This document shows, in pieces, positions 41,368 through 50,804 of a stretch of 64,000 nt of DNA. The stretch covers positions 1-64,000 of the forward strand of contig NZ_JBHJHQ010000004.1 of NCBI RefSeq assembly GCF_042219825.1. The letters run 5' to 3'. Every line of letters begins with the position of its first letter. Position 1 is the first letter of the stretch. The notes below the pieces were generated by a model. That model saw only the letters and a list, made by a program, of their open reading frames with translations, was not told the origin of the DNA and made no database searches. The DNA is from JBHJHP01 sp042219825. Lineage in GTDB: Bacteria; Bacteroidota; Bacteroidia; Bacteroidales; UBA5342. Made by a program: the position numbers and the translations under genes.

Positions 41368-42511
41368 TATAATAACCATAATAATTACATTTCTGCTAAG
41401 TTCATGCATTGAACCATTTATGCCGGATACTGATTCTGTAAACAGTGGAATTGTTATAAATGGTTCAGTAGAAAATAGAGAAGGATATCAGTTTATTTAC
41501 GTTTCAAAGACATCGTTAATTACTGAGCAGATAAACAATCCGGTTTCAGGTTGCACAGTATTTGTAGACGACAATGCCGGAAATGGCTACTATTATGATG
41601 AAATTGCCCCTGGAGTTTATCAACGTTGGTATGCCGGCGATGATTTTGTATATAACAGGATATATACGTTACATGTTAAGACTCCTGAAGGTGAAGAATA
41701 TGAAAGCGCACCGGAGACATTAGCTTATGTAGCGGAACTTGATACAGTTATGGCGGAAAGAGGGGTTGAAATTACTACAATACCGAAACTGTATTATGAA
41801 GGATTGCAGTTTACAGCGGACGTGAATTTCAACTCAGCTGCAAGTCCGTATGTTTTATTTGAGTTAACCGAAACCTGGGAATTTGAAGTGCCATTACCTA
41901 TTGATTTTCTTTTTGATGATTCCGGTATTTACATGGCTCCGAATTCCTACAAGCAATTGAAGAGATGCTGGAAAACCCAAAAGGATAATCGGATTTACCT
42001 GGGCAGTTTAGCTGGAATAACCGGGAGTACTGTCGATGATATCCCTTTACAGTTTGTAACGATTGAATCCTCTAAGTTGCAAAAACGATATAGTGTGCTG
42101 GTGAAAATGAAATCTATAAGCAGCGATGCGTATATTTATTTCGAAGAACTTAAAAAACGAGTGCAGGAGTCAGGTTCTCTTTATGAGACACAACCTTCAC
42201 AGCTTTATGGCAATATTAAGAATATAAACAATGAAAAAGAAAAGGTACTGGGGTATTTTTTCGCATCAGGAGTTACAGAAAAAAGGTACTTTATTAATAA
42301 TGATTTTGGTTTTAGAACACATGAATTTGATGGCTGTATTTTAACTGTTCCAACAGATATTGCGGATTTAAATGAGTCGTTATATCCATATTATTTGTCG
42401 ACAATAAGATTCGGCGAAAATGCAGGAGAGATGGGGATTGCTCAAAAGTACTGTTTTGATTGTATTCTTGCCGGAGGAACAACACTTAAACCGGATTTCT
42501 GGAATGAATAA
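41357..42511 (+). CDS. DUF4249 lipoprotein
   Basis: 384 aa, lipobox LLSSC (Cys17). GIVINGSVENREGYQFIYVS, VSGCTVFVDDNAGNGYYYDE and YTLHVKTPEGEEYES are the features of DUF4249 (PF14054), a beta-rich Bacteroidota family encoded next to this class of TonB receptors and thought to be its outer-membrane partner. It overlaps both neighbours (11 nt upstream, 8 nt downstream), so translation is probably coupled. Confidence 0.85.
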   Translation: MRISIITIIITFLLSSCIEPFMPDTDSVNSGIVINGSVENREGYQFIYVSKTSLITEQINNPVSGCTVFVDDNAGNGYYYDEIAPGVYQRWYAGDDFVYNRIYTLHVKTPEGEEYESAPETLAYVAELDTVMAERGVEITTIPKLYYEGLQFTADVNFNSAASPYVLFELTETWEFEVPLPIDFLFDDSGIYMAPNSYKQLKRCWKTQKDNRIYLGSLAGITGSTVDDIPLQFVTIESSKLQKRYSVLVKMKSISSDAYIYFEELKKRVQESGSLYETQPSQLYGNIKNINNEKEKVLGYFFASGVTEKRYFINNDFGFRTHEFDGCILTVPTDIADLNESLYPYYLSTIRFGENAGEMGIAQKYCFDCILAGGTTLKPDFWNE

Positions 42512-44108
42512 TAGGTTAACATACATAGTGTTTTTTGTGATTCAGTTTTTAGTTGCTGCATCAGGACAAAACAAACCAGACAGGAATGTACTGACAGAAG
42601 AGTACGTTTTTAGTATTGACAGGACGGTATATGTGGCAGGAGAAGATATATTTTTCAGTGCATACAATCTCCAGCAGCATTCTATTTCAAGTACGGTATT
42701 TTATGTTGATATTGTTACAGAAGAAGGGACCGCTGTATCTAAAGCATGTTATTTTATTAATTCCGGAAAAACTTCAGGAAAAGTAAGACTTCCTGCTGAT
42801 CTGCCAGACGGAATTTATAAGGTTAGAGGTTACACCAGAGTGATGAGGAATTTTGGGTTAAATTCTTTCAATACCGTCATCATAAATGTTATAAATCCAA
42901 CTTACAAAAACAGTAAGTATTTTTATTCTGATAGTAACGTTGTGAAAAATATGGGAGGTATTTTATTCCATGATTCCATTTTAACTCATACACGTAGCGA
43001 GGTAAGGCTGTCAGTAAAGTCAAAACATAGGTTTAACAAAATTCTTTCCATTAGTGTGGTACCTGAGGTTTCACTGACTGCAGGCACTTTTTCTCAAAGT
43101 AATTTAATTAGTGGAGATAGCTTCAGCATTTCGCCCGAATTGCGTGGTCAGATGGTGTCAGGAAAGGTGGATATGAATTCAGTTTCAAGCCAGTCATATG
43201 ATATTCGGATGTATTATTCTTCGCCGGGTAGTTATCCGGTTTTTCTCATTTCACGTATTGATTCCCTGGGTCAGTTCTGTTTTGAACTTCCCCCTGGTCT
43301 GGGCAAACAGATATATATCGTTAATTCGGATCTTCAATATTTAAGTTTTAAAGTGCTTGCTGAATATGAAACAGAAGGTAATTCTTTTTCTGTTCATAAA
43401 ACTATGATTGAAAATGAAAAGATACTGGAATTGTACAAAAAAATGATGCTAAATGCCCAGATCGCGAACAGATTTGTAGAGAAACATGAAGAGGAAAAGA
43501 GCAGGTCTTTTTACGGAAAACCTGAAATAATAATAGATACGGATGACTTTATTGAACTACCTTCTGTAACAGAATATATAAATGAATTATCAACTCATGT
43601 ATTAATTCAGTCTCAGTCGGATACAAAAAAATTCTTAATTCTTGATGGATTGAAAAAGATTGTGGATCGCTCATATTCACCGTTGGTTTTAGTTGACGAT
43701 ATATATTATTCTAATATCAATAACATTTTGGAGATAAATCCTCTTTTGTTAGACAGATTTGAAATCATAGACAGAAAATTTATTGTAGGTGATTATACCT
43801 TCAGTGGCTTAATCAATATTAAATCAGATGACAGAAATCTGGCTGGTCTTAAGTTGCAGAAAAATGCTGTTACAGGAACTATTGAATATTGCCAGCAACC
43901 CTTTTATGGGAAATGGATATCAGATTCTGATATAAATTCAGTGAAACCTTTGGTACAAAACTGTATATACTGGAATACTGATATATCCCTGAATGAAGAT
44001 GTTCGATTTAATACAGGAGATATCAAAACAAATTATGTAATTAAAATATGTGGTTTGGATAGTAATAATAAGCCTCTGATACAATATCAAAGGCTTATTG
44101 TTAACTGA
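42504..44108 (+). CDS. Exported MG2-like domain protein
   Basis: 534 aa from the ATG at 42504, which begins MNNRLTYIVFFVIQFLVAASG, a clear signal peptide; an upstream ATG at 42420 would add 28 residues inside the DUF4249 gene and spoil it. Residues about 30-130 resemble a macroglobulin MG2 domain (YVAGEDIFFSAYNLQQ, LPADLPDGIYKVRGYTR), as seen in Bacteroidota surface proteins linked to TonB receptors. The remainder is beta-rich and unassigned; a plug-like segment may lie near VLIQSQSDTKKFLILDGLKK. Last gene of the operon. Confidence 0.7.
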   Translation: MNNRLTYIVFFVIQFLVAASGQNKPDRNVLTEEYVFSIDRTVYVAGEDIFFSAYNLQQHSISSTVFYVDIVTEEGTAVSKACYFINSGKTSGKVRLPADLPDGIYKVRGYTRVMRNFGLNSFNTVIINVINPTYKNSKYFYSDSNVVKNMGGILFHDSILTHTRSEVRLSVKSKHRFNKILSISVVPEVSLTAGTFSQSNLISGDSFSISPELRGQMVSGKVDMNSVSSQSYDIRMYYSSPGSYPVFLISRIDSLGQFCFELPPGLGKQIYIVNSDLQYLSFKVLAEYETEGNSFSVHKTMIENEKILELYKKMMLNAQIANRFVEKHEEEKSRSFYGKPEIIIDTDDFIELPSVTEYINELSTHVLIQSQSDTKKFLILDGLKKIVDRSYSPLVLVDDIYYSNINNILEINPLLLDRFEIIDRKFIVGDYTFSGLINIKSDDRNLAGLKLQKNAVTGTIEYCQQPFYGKWISDSDINSVKPLVQNCIYWNTDISLNEDVRFNTGDIKTNYVIKICGLDSNNKPLIQYQRLIVN

Positions 44109-44122
44109 TGTTGTTATTTTTA

Positions 44123-45520
44123 CTAATGATTTAATCTTTTTATTAAACCTTTCTTATCGTAGTTCAGTAATCCTTCCTGTATTCTGGGATTTCTGCCAGT
44201 TCGTCCAAAATACTTTAACGAATTTTTATGTTCTGCTATTACAGAGCTTTTTGTTGAAATGCCAGTTATGGCTTCAATGGCTTTATTTATCATAGGGTCA
44301 TTTGTGTCTGCTATACCATATGCGTAGCTGTCATTAACTAAATAATCCGGTGCCAATCCTTTATAAAAACTTGTAAATCCATCTGCATTTGAGTACTGAA
44401 TGACAATAGGCTGCATAGCCCAGGTGGAATCGGCATTGGGTAGGGTAATAGATGCTACATATTTCCCGTGTGTTGTGTCTCCGACACAAACAACATCCAT
44501 ATATGGTCTGAGACCTGTGATCGTTAACTCACTGGCAGATGCAGTGCCGTTTGTAGTCAAGACATAAATTTTCGATAAATTCAGATTATTTGTTACGGTA
44601 TCAGTCATATTTATGTACAGGTTGTCTGTCCAGCCCTGGCTTTCAATATAACTTTGAAGATCTGAATTCCAGTTAAAATTAACAAGCCTGCTTTTCGCTG
44701 TCACCGCAGAAACCGGTGCAATATTGCTACACATATAATTTGCTGCACCTAAATCTCCACCAGGATTGTATCTTAAGTCCAGAATCATATCAGTTACGCC
44801 GCCGGTTTTAAAACGATTAAATACACTGTTTAAACTGGAATTAAAATCACTGATAAAACCAACATACATAAGATATCCTATTTTTTTGTCCCCAATGGTA
44901 TACACAGTATCTTTAATGACAGGATTCTCTACAATCTGTTCTGCAATAACATGTTTGTTATCAGGGAGTTCTACGAGTGAATTCCCCTCATATCGGGATA
45001 ATGTTAATACCTGATCATCAGTATAATAAAGCAGATCAAGATAATTGTTGACAGTAACAACCTGTGAGTTTACTTTAGTAATGATATCACCTCTCTTGAT
45101 GCCAGCTCTAGCCGCTGGTGTGTTGGGATATACAAATTCAACAATACCAATTACATCAACATGCCTGCTGTCTTTATAGTATAAAGCAAGAGAGTAGCCC
45201 GCAGCTTTTTCAATACCTTTGAAACTATTTACAAGATCTTTATAGTTCTCTGTCAAAAAACTCCACTTATCTCTGTCACTGTATAACAATGAATGGAAAT
45301 AATCAAATGGATCCTGATTTGTTTTAGCATAATCAGGCATCAGATTCCTCCATAAATAATAGAGATCCATGTCTTCCCAAATCCATTTATTTACCGGTGT
45401 GTTAACGCCTACAATTGTTGTGTCAATTTCAACAACTTCGCCACCTCCTGTGTTTGTTTTCTTCTCACAGGAGAAAAGTATTAGACTAAACAATACAAAA
45501 ACTGGAAATATATATTTCAT
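44123..45520 (-). CDS. S41-family (carboxyl-terminal processing) peptidase lipoprotein
   Basis: 465 aa, lipobox LFSC (Cys18). A short N-terminal helical region (NKWIWEDMDLYYLWRNLMPD), a PDZ domain (about 105-190, with AARAGIKRGDIITKVN) and the S41 core: DLRYNPGGD, TNGTASASELT with the nucleophile Ser328, and GDTTHGK with Lys353, the Ser-Lys dyad 25 residues apart. Typical Bacteroidota surface or periplasmic peptidase. Its end lies 14 nt from the end of the converging MG2 gene. Confidence 0.9.
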   Translation of the reverse strand: MKYIFPVFVLFSLILFSCEKKTNTGGGEVVEIDTTIVGVNTPVNKWIWEDMDLYYLWRNLMPDYAKTNQDPFDYFHSLLYSDRDKWSFLTENYKDLVNSFKGIEKAAGYSLALYYKDSRHVDVIGIVEFVYPNTPAARAGIKRGDIITKVNSQVVTVNNYLDLLYYTDDQVLTLSRYEGNSLVELPDNKHVIAEQIVENPVIKDTVYTIGDKKIGYLMYVGFISDFNSSLNSVFNRFKTGGVTDMILDLRYNPGGDLGAANYMCSNIAPVSAVTAKSRLVNFNWNSDLQSYIESQGWTDNLYINMTDTVTNNLNLSKIYVLTTNGTASASELTITGLRPYMDVVCVGDTTHGKYVASITLPNADSTWAMQPIVIQYSNADGFTSFYKGLAPDYLVNDSYAYGIADTNDPMINKAIEAITGISTKSSVIAEHKNSLKYFGRTGRNPRIQEGLLNYDKKGLIKRLNH

Positions 45521-45602
45521 GATTTAAAATTTTTACGCGAACTAAATTACAAAAAAAATGCACTTAACGAAGTTAAATAACGTGAAGCAAAAGTCATGCC
45601 TG

Positions 45603-45633
45603 TTTGTCAGACATTTAAGGATGGTTAAATTTG
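45603..45633 (+). promoter_or_regulatory. Promoter of the B3/4-domain gene
   Basis: TTTG (45603-45606), 19-nt spacer, TAAATTTG (45626-45633): full consensus. Leader about 18 nt. Confidence 0.7.
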
Positions 45634-45658
45634 TGGTTGATAACATAAAAAGTAAGAA

Positions 45659-46330
45659 ATGAAAGAACCTGTCATCTTATTTCAGGATAATTTGAGATAT
45701 GCCGTTCCGAATTTATTGTTAGGTGATATCGTTTGCACTGTTACCAACAGCGAATATAATCAGGAATTATGGGATGAGATCAAGGCATATGAAACTGAAT
45801 TAAGAGAAAAACTAAAGATTGAAAGCGTAAAGCATATTCCGACTATCAAGGCAACGCGTGAAGCTTATAAGTCTTGTGGTAAGGATCCCAACAGATACCG
45901 GCCATCCGCAGAACAGTTGAACCGAAGAATTCTTCAAGGAAAGGAGCTATACCACATTTCTACTTTAGTCGATTTAATAAATCTCGTATCCCTTAAAACC
46001 GGGTATTCCATCGGGGGATTTGATTATGAATCTGTTGCGGGAGAGTTAAAATATGGCATTGGTCAAACTAATGAAAAATATGAAGGTATTGGAAGGGGCA
46101 AATTAAATATTGAGGGGCTACCGGTATTACGGGATGAGCTTGGGGGAATAGGAACACCCACCAGTGATGAGATACGTACCAGAATTAGGGGAAACAGCCG
46201 GTTATTGCTTATGAATATAAATGCATTTGATGGAGATACTGACAGGTTAAATGATACAATAAACTGGTCGGTTGCTCTTTTAAAAAAATATGTATCTGCA
46301 GAGATTCATTTTTTAACTGTAAACCGTTAA
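45659..46330 (+). CDS. Stand-alone B3/4-domain protein (aminoacyl-tRNA editing-like)
   Basis: 223 aa cytosolic. Residues about 60-215 are a B3/4 domain as in the beta subunit of phenylalanyl-tRNA synthetase: YKSCGKDPNRYRPSAEQLNR, LVDLINLVSLKTGYSIGGFD, LRDELGGIGTPTSDEIRTRI. In the synthetase this domain removes mischarged tyrosine; free-standing homologues may edit charged tRNAs in trans or act on other amino-acid adducts. Monocistronic, with its own promoter and a shared terminator. Confidence 0.85.
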   Translation: MKEPVILFQDNLRYAVPNLLLGDIVCTVTNSEYNQELWDEIKAYETELREKLKIESVKHIPTIKATREAYKSCGKDPNRYRPSAEQLNRRILQGKELYHISTLVDLINLVSLKTGYSIGGFDYESVAGELKYGIGQTNEKYEGIGRGKLNIEGLPVLRDELGGIGTPTSDEIRTRIRGNSRLLLMNINAFDGDTDRLNDTINWSVALLKKYVSAEIHFLTVNR

Positions 46331-46461
46331 TTGTTTATAGCTGAGTAAATAACTGTAAACCGTGATACTCACATTTATGGTTTTCCGTGAAAAAAAATAC
46401 AGAAAATGGTTGTAAGTTTGAAACATCAAATAACATCAGATACCCTAAACTTAAATGTAAG

Positions 46462-46494
46462 AAAACGCCATCGTCGAATGCAGATGGCGTTTTT
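46462..46494. terminator. Bidirectional terminator
   Basis: AAAACGCCATC (46462-46472) and GATGGCGTTTT (46483-46493) around a 10-nt loop, with T and A runs on either side. It separates the B3/4 gene from the converging lipoprotein gene. Confidence 0.85.
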
Positions 46495-46512
46495 CATTTT
46501 ATACTTTTATGC

Positions 46513-47322
46513 TTAGTTGCAGTCCTGATCATATCCATCACTATCCCAACAATGCCAGTCTTCGTCGTTGTAGAAGGACGGTGACTTTACCTGACCATCA
46601 AATACAGACCTATTCCATTGAATATTGACATCCACAAAATCTGAAACCTGGTCGTTAAAAATATGGATATCATAATATGCGTTGTAGTAATCCTCAGTTC
46701 TTCCGTAATGAATATAGGCACCCATATTCTTTTCCGGCACTCTGTAATCATTTAATTTACGGACAATTGTGAACTGTATGTCACCAACGTCATTGTTTTC
46801 GTATTTCCAGTCAATACGCAACATCTTTTCAGGGAATTCATTATTCCGGTTTAAAACCCAATAGCCTCCGCTTCTGTCAGTTGCCGATTTTCCACTGTAC
46901 CACATAAATTCATCGAAACCTCCGACTCCTGTTTTTGTAATATACATTTTCCACTCAACAGAATCTGTCATAACTTCTCCTGTTAATCTTGCGGTATATG
47001 CTCCGCTAAAACCTTCAACAGTATAGGTCCATTCCCACATTTTTTCACCTGTCTTGACAGGAACATGACTGAAGGCGGTCTTAAATGATGCAACCGGAAC
47101 AGCAAGATTTACATAAAGGATTGTATTCCAGAATGCAATGTTTATTGCGGCATAAGCATGATTTATAATTGTTCCTTCTGTAATTTCTGCTGATTTGGTT
47201 GATGTAAATGAACTGAAATCCATTTCCATGCTATTTTCAGGGGGCAGTACCAAAGCATCTTCCTTTTTTGTACAGGATGCTATAATAATCACTAATGATA
47301 AAAATAATGTTAAATTTTTCAT
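46513..47322 (-). CDS. Lipoprotein of unknown function
   Basis: 269 aa, lipobox IIASC (Cys17). The mature protein is beta-rich (EWTYTVEGFSGAYTARLTGE, SVEWKMYITKTG, KMLRIDWKYENNDVGDIQFT) and ends in an acidic stretch with two Cys (DEDWHCWDSDGYDQDCN). I do not recognise the family. It lies downstream of mtaB on the same strand with a 59-nt gap. Confidence 0.65.
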   Translation of the reverse strand: MKNLTLFLSLVIIIASCTKKEDALVLPPENSMEMDFSSFTSTKSAEITEGTIINHAYAAINIAFWNTILYVNLAVPVASFKTAFSHVPVKTGEKMWEWTYTVEGFSGAYTARLTGEVMTDSVEWKMYITKTGVGGFDEFMWYSGKSATDRSGGYWVLNRNNEFPEKMLRIDWKYENNDVGDIQFTIVRKLNDYRVPEKNMGAYIHYGRTEDYYNAYYDIHIFNDQVSDFVDVNIQWNRSVFDGQVKSPSFYNDEDWHCWDSDGYDQDCN

Positions 47323-47381
47323 AATCTGAAATATTTATCGAAATAAGTTTAATCAAAATTAATGAATTATTTACAATTTAA

Positions 47382-48659
47382 CTAGTGTTCTGTTAGAAAA
47401 GGTTCCCCGTTTATGAAGATCAAAGTATTTAATTTAGTATCAATGATCTGGTTTTTTTGAGTGGCGCGGGTGTTAATTATAGGAATATAATGTTCTCCAT
47501 ATCCATGAAACCCTTCATTTGAGTGTGTTTCGGTTAAAAGTTTTTCTGTTTTGCCAATGAACCGTTTCAGGTAATTCAATTTGTTTTCATCCGATAAATC
47601 ACGAATGACTTTACTGCGTTCTTCTTTTAACTTTTCATTAATATGATCCGTCATCCTGTCTGCCCTGGTTCCTGTCCGCCGGCTGTATTTAAACGTGTGG
47701 ATATGGCTGAATTCAGCCTGATGGGCAATTTTTATGGTTTGCTCAAAGTCTTCGTTTGTTTCCCCCGGAAATCCTACAATGATATCAGTTGTAAAATTAA
47801 AATCAGGATACCTGGTTTTAAACGTTTCAATGACATTCATATATGTCTGTACATTATACATTCTTCGCATTCTTAGAAGTACTTTATCCGAACCGCTTTG
47901 TAAACACAGGTGGAGGTGTGGCATTAACTTTTCGTGTTGAAACAGGTCTGCGAACCGTTCTGTAAAACCATCCGGTTCAAGCGACGAAATTCTGAGTCTG
48001 AAATCTTCCGGCATATCCAGAATTTTTTCAATCAGATCTTCAAAGGTTTTTCCTTCGTAAGAATATCTGCCGATATTAACCCCTGTCAGCACAATTTCTT
48101 TGAACCCGTTTTCCAGGTTATGTCTGATATTGCGTATCACCTGTTCTGGTGAACGGCTTACAGCTCTTCCTCTTACCGTAGGAATAATACAGAAAGTACA
48201 CATGTTATCGCAGCCATCCTGAATTTTAATCATGCTTCGGGTGTGGAACATTTGCTTGGCTGAACCATAGGAAAATGAATCCGGTTTGAGAAACTGTTCA
48301 GGAAATATTTCTCCCCTGAAATGGGCATCCAGCAGGTTGGGAATACTGGTCTTATGTTCGTTTTTAACGAGGTACGAGATGACATCTTTTTCCTTCAGCC
48401 TTTCTTCATGGTTATTGACCATACAACCCGTTACAACCAGAACAGGTTTATTGTTGCGCTTTCCGGCGCGGTTTATGTAATAGCCTGATTTTTGATCACT
48501 CTGTCCTGTTACGGTACATGTGTTAATAACATACGCATCAGCAGCATGATTAAAATCAACTACTTCGTATCCTTTTTCGTTGAATGACGTCGCCAGAGCC
48601 TCAGTTTCATACTGGTTTAAACGGCATCCAAGAGTTTTGAATGCTACTTTTTTTTGCAT
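47382..48659 (-). CDS. mtaB: tRNA t6A37 methylthiotransferase MtaB
   Basis: Radical-SAM enzyme that adds a methylthio group to t6A37 of ANN-decoding tRNAs. From the ATG at 48659 it is 425 aa: UPF0004 domain with cluster ligands Cys12, Cys48 (VINTCTVTGQSDQKSG) and Cys79; radical-SAM CDNMCTFC with Cys150, 154, 157; IIPTVRGRAVSRSPEQV; TRAM-like tail. The frame runs open to 48722, inside miaB, but MQKKVAFKTLGCRLNQYE is the family start. It follows miaB by 25 nt, forming a tRNA-modification pair. Confidence 0.93.
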   Translation of the reverse strand: MQKKVAFKTLGCRLNQYETEALATSFNEKGYEVVDFNHAADAYVINTCTVTGQSDQKSGYYINRAGKRNNKPVLVVTGCMVNNHEERLKEKDVISYLVKNEHKTSIPNLLDAHFRGEIFPEQFLKPDSFSYGSAKQMFHTRSMIKIQDGCDNMCTFCIIPTVRGRAVSRSPEQVIRNIRHNLENGFKEIVLTGVNIGRYSYEGKTFEDLIEKILDMPEDFRLRISSLEPDGFTERFADLFQHEKLMPHLHLCLQSGSDKVLLRMRRMYNVQTYMNVIETFKTRYPDFNFTTDIIVGFPGETNEDFEQTIKIAHQAEFSHIHTFKYSRRTGTRADRMTDHINEKLKEERSKVIRDLSDENKLNYLKRFIGKTEKLLTETHSNEGFHGYGEHYIPIINTRATQKNQIIDTKLNTLIFINGEPFLTEH

Positions 48660-48684
48660 TTTTGTTTGGTTTGATCTGGTTGTA

Positions 48685-50028
48685 TTAACCGGCAATAAGT
48701 GCATTAACAAGTTCTCCTTCAATTGAAAATGCTCTTGAGGAGGTAACTTTTATAGTTACGATTGATCCGATCAGACCCGGATCATCTTCTTTAATCTGAA
48801 CGTTTATTTTTCCTTCAGTAAGTCCGGTCATATAACCTTCCTTACGGTGTTTTCCCGTAATTAAAACATCTATGGTTTTTCCTTCCAATGTTTTATTGTA
48901 TATTTCACTGACTGCTTTTAAGTCTTCAGAGAGCTGATGCAGTCTTTGTTTTTTTGTATCAAGCGGAATATCATCCTGCCATCTGGAACTTACAGCACCG
49001 GGACGCGACGAATACATAGCGATATAGGCCATGTTGTACTGAAATTCTTTCAGGATTTTACGTGTATTTTCAAACTGTTCATCTGTTTCGCCTGTGAACC
49101 CGACTATAATGTCCGTGAATAAGGTAGCTTCCGGTATTATATTTCTGATTTCATCCACCAGTCTGCGATATTCCTCCACACTGTGTTTCCTGTTCATTTT
49201 TATCAAAACTTTGTCGTCTCCTGACTGAACAGGTAGGTGCACCTGTTTGGCAAGGCATTTATATTTTGCCATTACATGGAAAACATTCGGTTGCATATCC
49301 CGGGGGTGCGGTGACGTAAAGTAGATCCAGAGTTTTTTACCGGATGCATCGCCTATCTGACCAATTTTTTCGAGCAGTTGGGCAAATGAAAGTTCTTCTC
49401 CCTTTTTATCCAGTCCGTATGAATTTACGTTTTGCCCAAGAATGGTGATTGATTTATAATCGTTATCTATCAAATTCTGAATCTCATCCAGTATTTCAGC
49501 CGATGGCCTTGAAACCTCCCGTCCACGGGTGTAGGGTACGGCACAAAATGTACAGAATTTGTCACATCCGTTCTGGATCGGAACAAATGCCTCGTATGAG
49601 GATTTATAGTTTGGTTCAATATGCCAGAAAGTGGATAAATTATTATTGACCTTGAACGCAAAATTTGTGTTCAGACTGGCAGGAGTAACAATACCGTATT
49701 GTGCAATAATTTCCGGTAGCTTTGGTAGTTCACTCATCTGAAAAACAATATCAAACAGATCAAGAAATTTTTCTTTGTCTGATGGTAGAATACAGCCCGA
49801 TATAAACGTGATCAGGTTTTTGTTGTTTTTCCATTTATTCCATTTGTGAATTCTGGAATAGACCTTGTCGATGGCTTTTTGTCTGACTGAACAGGCCAGA
49901 ATTCCAATAACCTGGGCATCCTCTTCTTTATCAGTCCACTGATAACCCATCTCCTCAAATACAGCAGTGACCCTCTCTCCGTCGGAAAGGTTCATCTGAC
50001 AACCCAGCGTTTCTAAATGAAATTTCAT
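48685..50028 (-). CDS. miaB: MiaB-type tRNA-2-methylthio-N6-isopentenyladenosine synthase
   Basis: 447 aa radical-SAM methylthiotransferase. Cys10, Cys46 and Cys79 bind the auxiliary cluster; CDKFCTFC (Cys155, 159, 162) binds the SAM cluster; VPYTRGREVSRPSAEIL and LGQNVNSYG are MiaB signatures; a TRAM domain ends the protein. The N-terminal domain is unusual: ILACSVRQKAIDKV stands where most MiaB have NTCSIREKAEQK, and FISGCILPSDKEKFLDL replaces the usual GCMAQ segment. The cysteines are kept, so activity is expected; a divergent paralogue is the alternative. Confidence 0.85.
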   Translation of the reverse strand: MKFHLETLGCQMNLSDGERVTAVFEEMGYQWTDKEEDAQVIGILACSVRQKAIDKVYSRIHKWNKWKNNKNLITFISGCILPSDKEKFLDLFDIVFQMSELPKLPEIIAQYGIVTPASLNTNFAFKVNNNLSTFWHIEPNYKSSYEAFVPIQNGCDKFCTFCAVPYTRGREVSRPSAEILDEIQNLIDNDYKSITILGQNVNSYGLDKKGEELSFAQLLEKIGQIGDASGKKLWIYFTSPHPRDMQPNVFHVMAKYKCLAKQVHLPVQSGDDKVLIKMNRKHSVEEYRRLVDEIRNIIPEATLFTDIIVGFTGETDEQFENTRKILKEFQYNMAYIAMYSSRPGAVSSRWQDDIPLDTKKQRLHQLSEDLKAVSEIYNKTLEGKTIDVLITGKHRKEGYMTGLTEGKINVQIKEDDPGLIGSIVTIKVTSSRAFSIEGELVNALIAG

Positions 50029-50033
50029 TTTTT

Positions 50034-50107
50034 ATAAGATAAAAAGACAAAAGATTTAAGAATAAAGACCTCTTTTATGAAAAAGGAGGTGTCCCGATTT
50101 GCCGGGA
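50034..50107. repeat. Heptad-periodic tract with two hairpins
   Basis: AGA triplets recur with period 7 at 50034-50069 (AAAGACA AAAGATT TAAGAAT AAAGACC), then ACCTCTTTT/AAAAGGAGGT (50068-50090) and TCCCG-ATTTGC-CGGGA (50092-50107). The parts and their order resemble 14785-14870. Confidence 0.55.
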
Positions 50108-50113
50108 GATGTA

Positions 50114-50764
50114 TCAGAAATATACTTCCGTATGAATCTGATCCTGTTTCACACCTTTATCCTTCAGAATATCAAATACATCGTAAATCATATTTGAATT
50201 TCCGCATAAAAAATATTCGGATTTTGCGTCCGCTCCATGCCTGCTGAGATAATCGGTTACTCTGCCGTAAAAATCACCTTCAGTTTCACGGGATGTACAT
50301 TGAATATAGCGGTAAGGATGGTACGCATGTCTGTCGTAAGATTCAAAACTGTACTTTACACCATGCAATACCATATAATCCAGTTTTGGATTGCTTCGAA
50401 TCAGACTGTGGCAGGGTGAAATGCCTGTACCCGAAGCAATAAATATAATCTTTTTATCGCGTGGTGTTCCGTTGAGTATGAAATGGCCGTAAGGGCCTTC
50501 AATTTCTACGTCATCACCTACTTTTAGTTTGTGCAGTTTTTTTGAGACATCTCCTTCCAGAACTTCTTTTATCAATACCTCAAGGTACTCATCCTTTTCT
50601 CCACTGTAAATTGAGTATTCTCTTTTCTGTATATCGCCTTTTTTGCCTAAAGCCAGATACTGCCCGGACTGAAATTCAAATCCATTGCGTTCAACTCTTA
50701 AAACATAAACAGTATCAGTGAGTTCCCTTACCTCGATTACCTTATGCAAACTTCCTTTGTTCAT
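50114..50764 (-). CDS. Ferredoxin-NADP(+) reductase-like flavoprotein
   Basis: 216 aa. FAD-binding barrel with REYSIY (Arg48-x-Tyr-Ser) and VEIEGPYGHF; NAD(P)-binding lobe with IASGTGISP (about 109-117) and FLCGNSNMIYDVF; ends in EVYF with the aromatic Tyr-Phe that stacks on FAD in plant/bacterial-type reductases. Shorter than the usual 250 aa. It transfers electrons between NAD(P)H and ferredoxin or flavodoxin; partner not in the window. Divergent from lipA. Confidence 0.88.
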   Translation of the reverse strand: MNKGSLHKVIEVRELTDTVYVLRVERNGFEFQSGQYLALGKKGDIQKREYSIYSGEKDEYLEVLIKEVLEGDVSKKLHKLKVGDDVEIEGPYGHFILNGTPRDKKIIFIASGTGISPCHSLIRSNPKLDYMVLHGVKYSFESYDRHAYHPYRYIQCTSRETEGDFYGRVTDYLSRHGADAKSEYFLCGNSNMIYDVFDILKDKGVKQDQIHTEVYF

Positions 50765-50804
50765 CTCTTTTTAATTATTATTTAGACTATTTCTAAACAT
50801 TTGG

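Noticed and set aside
46387..46584. Possible 65-aa gene between the B3/4 gene and the lipoprotein gene
   Set aside because: It spans the strong bidirectional terminator at 46462-46494 and overlaps the lipoprotein gene in antisense; no family resemblance.
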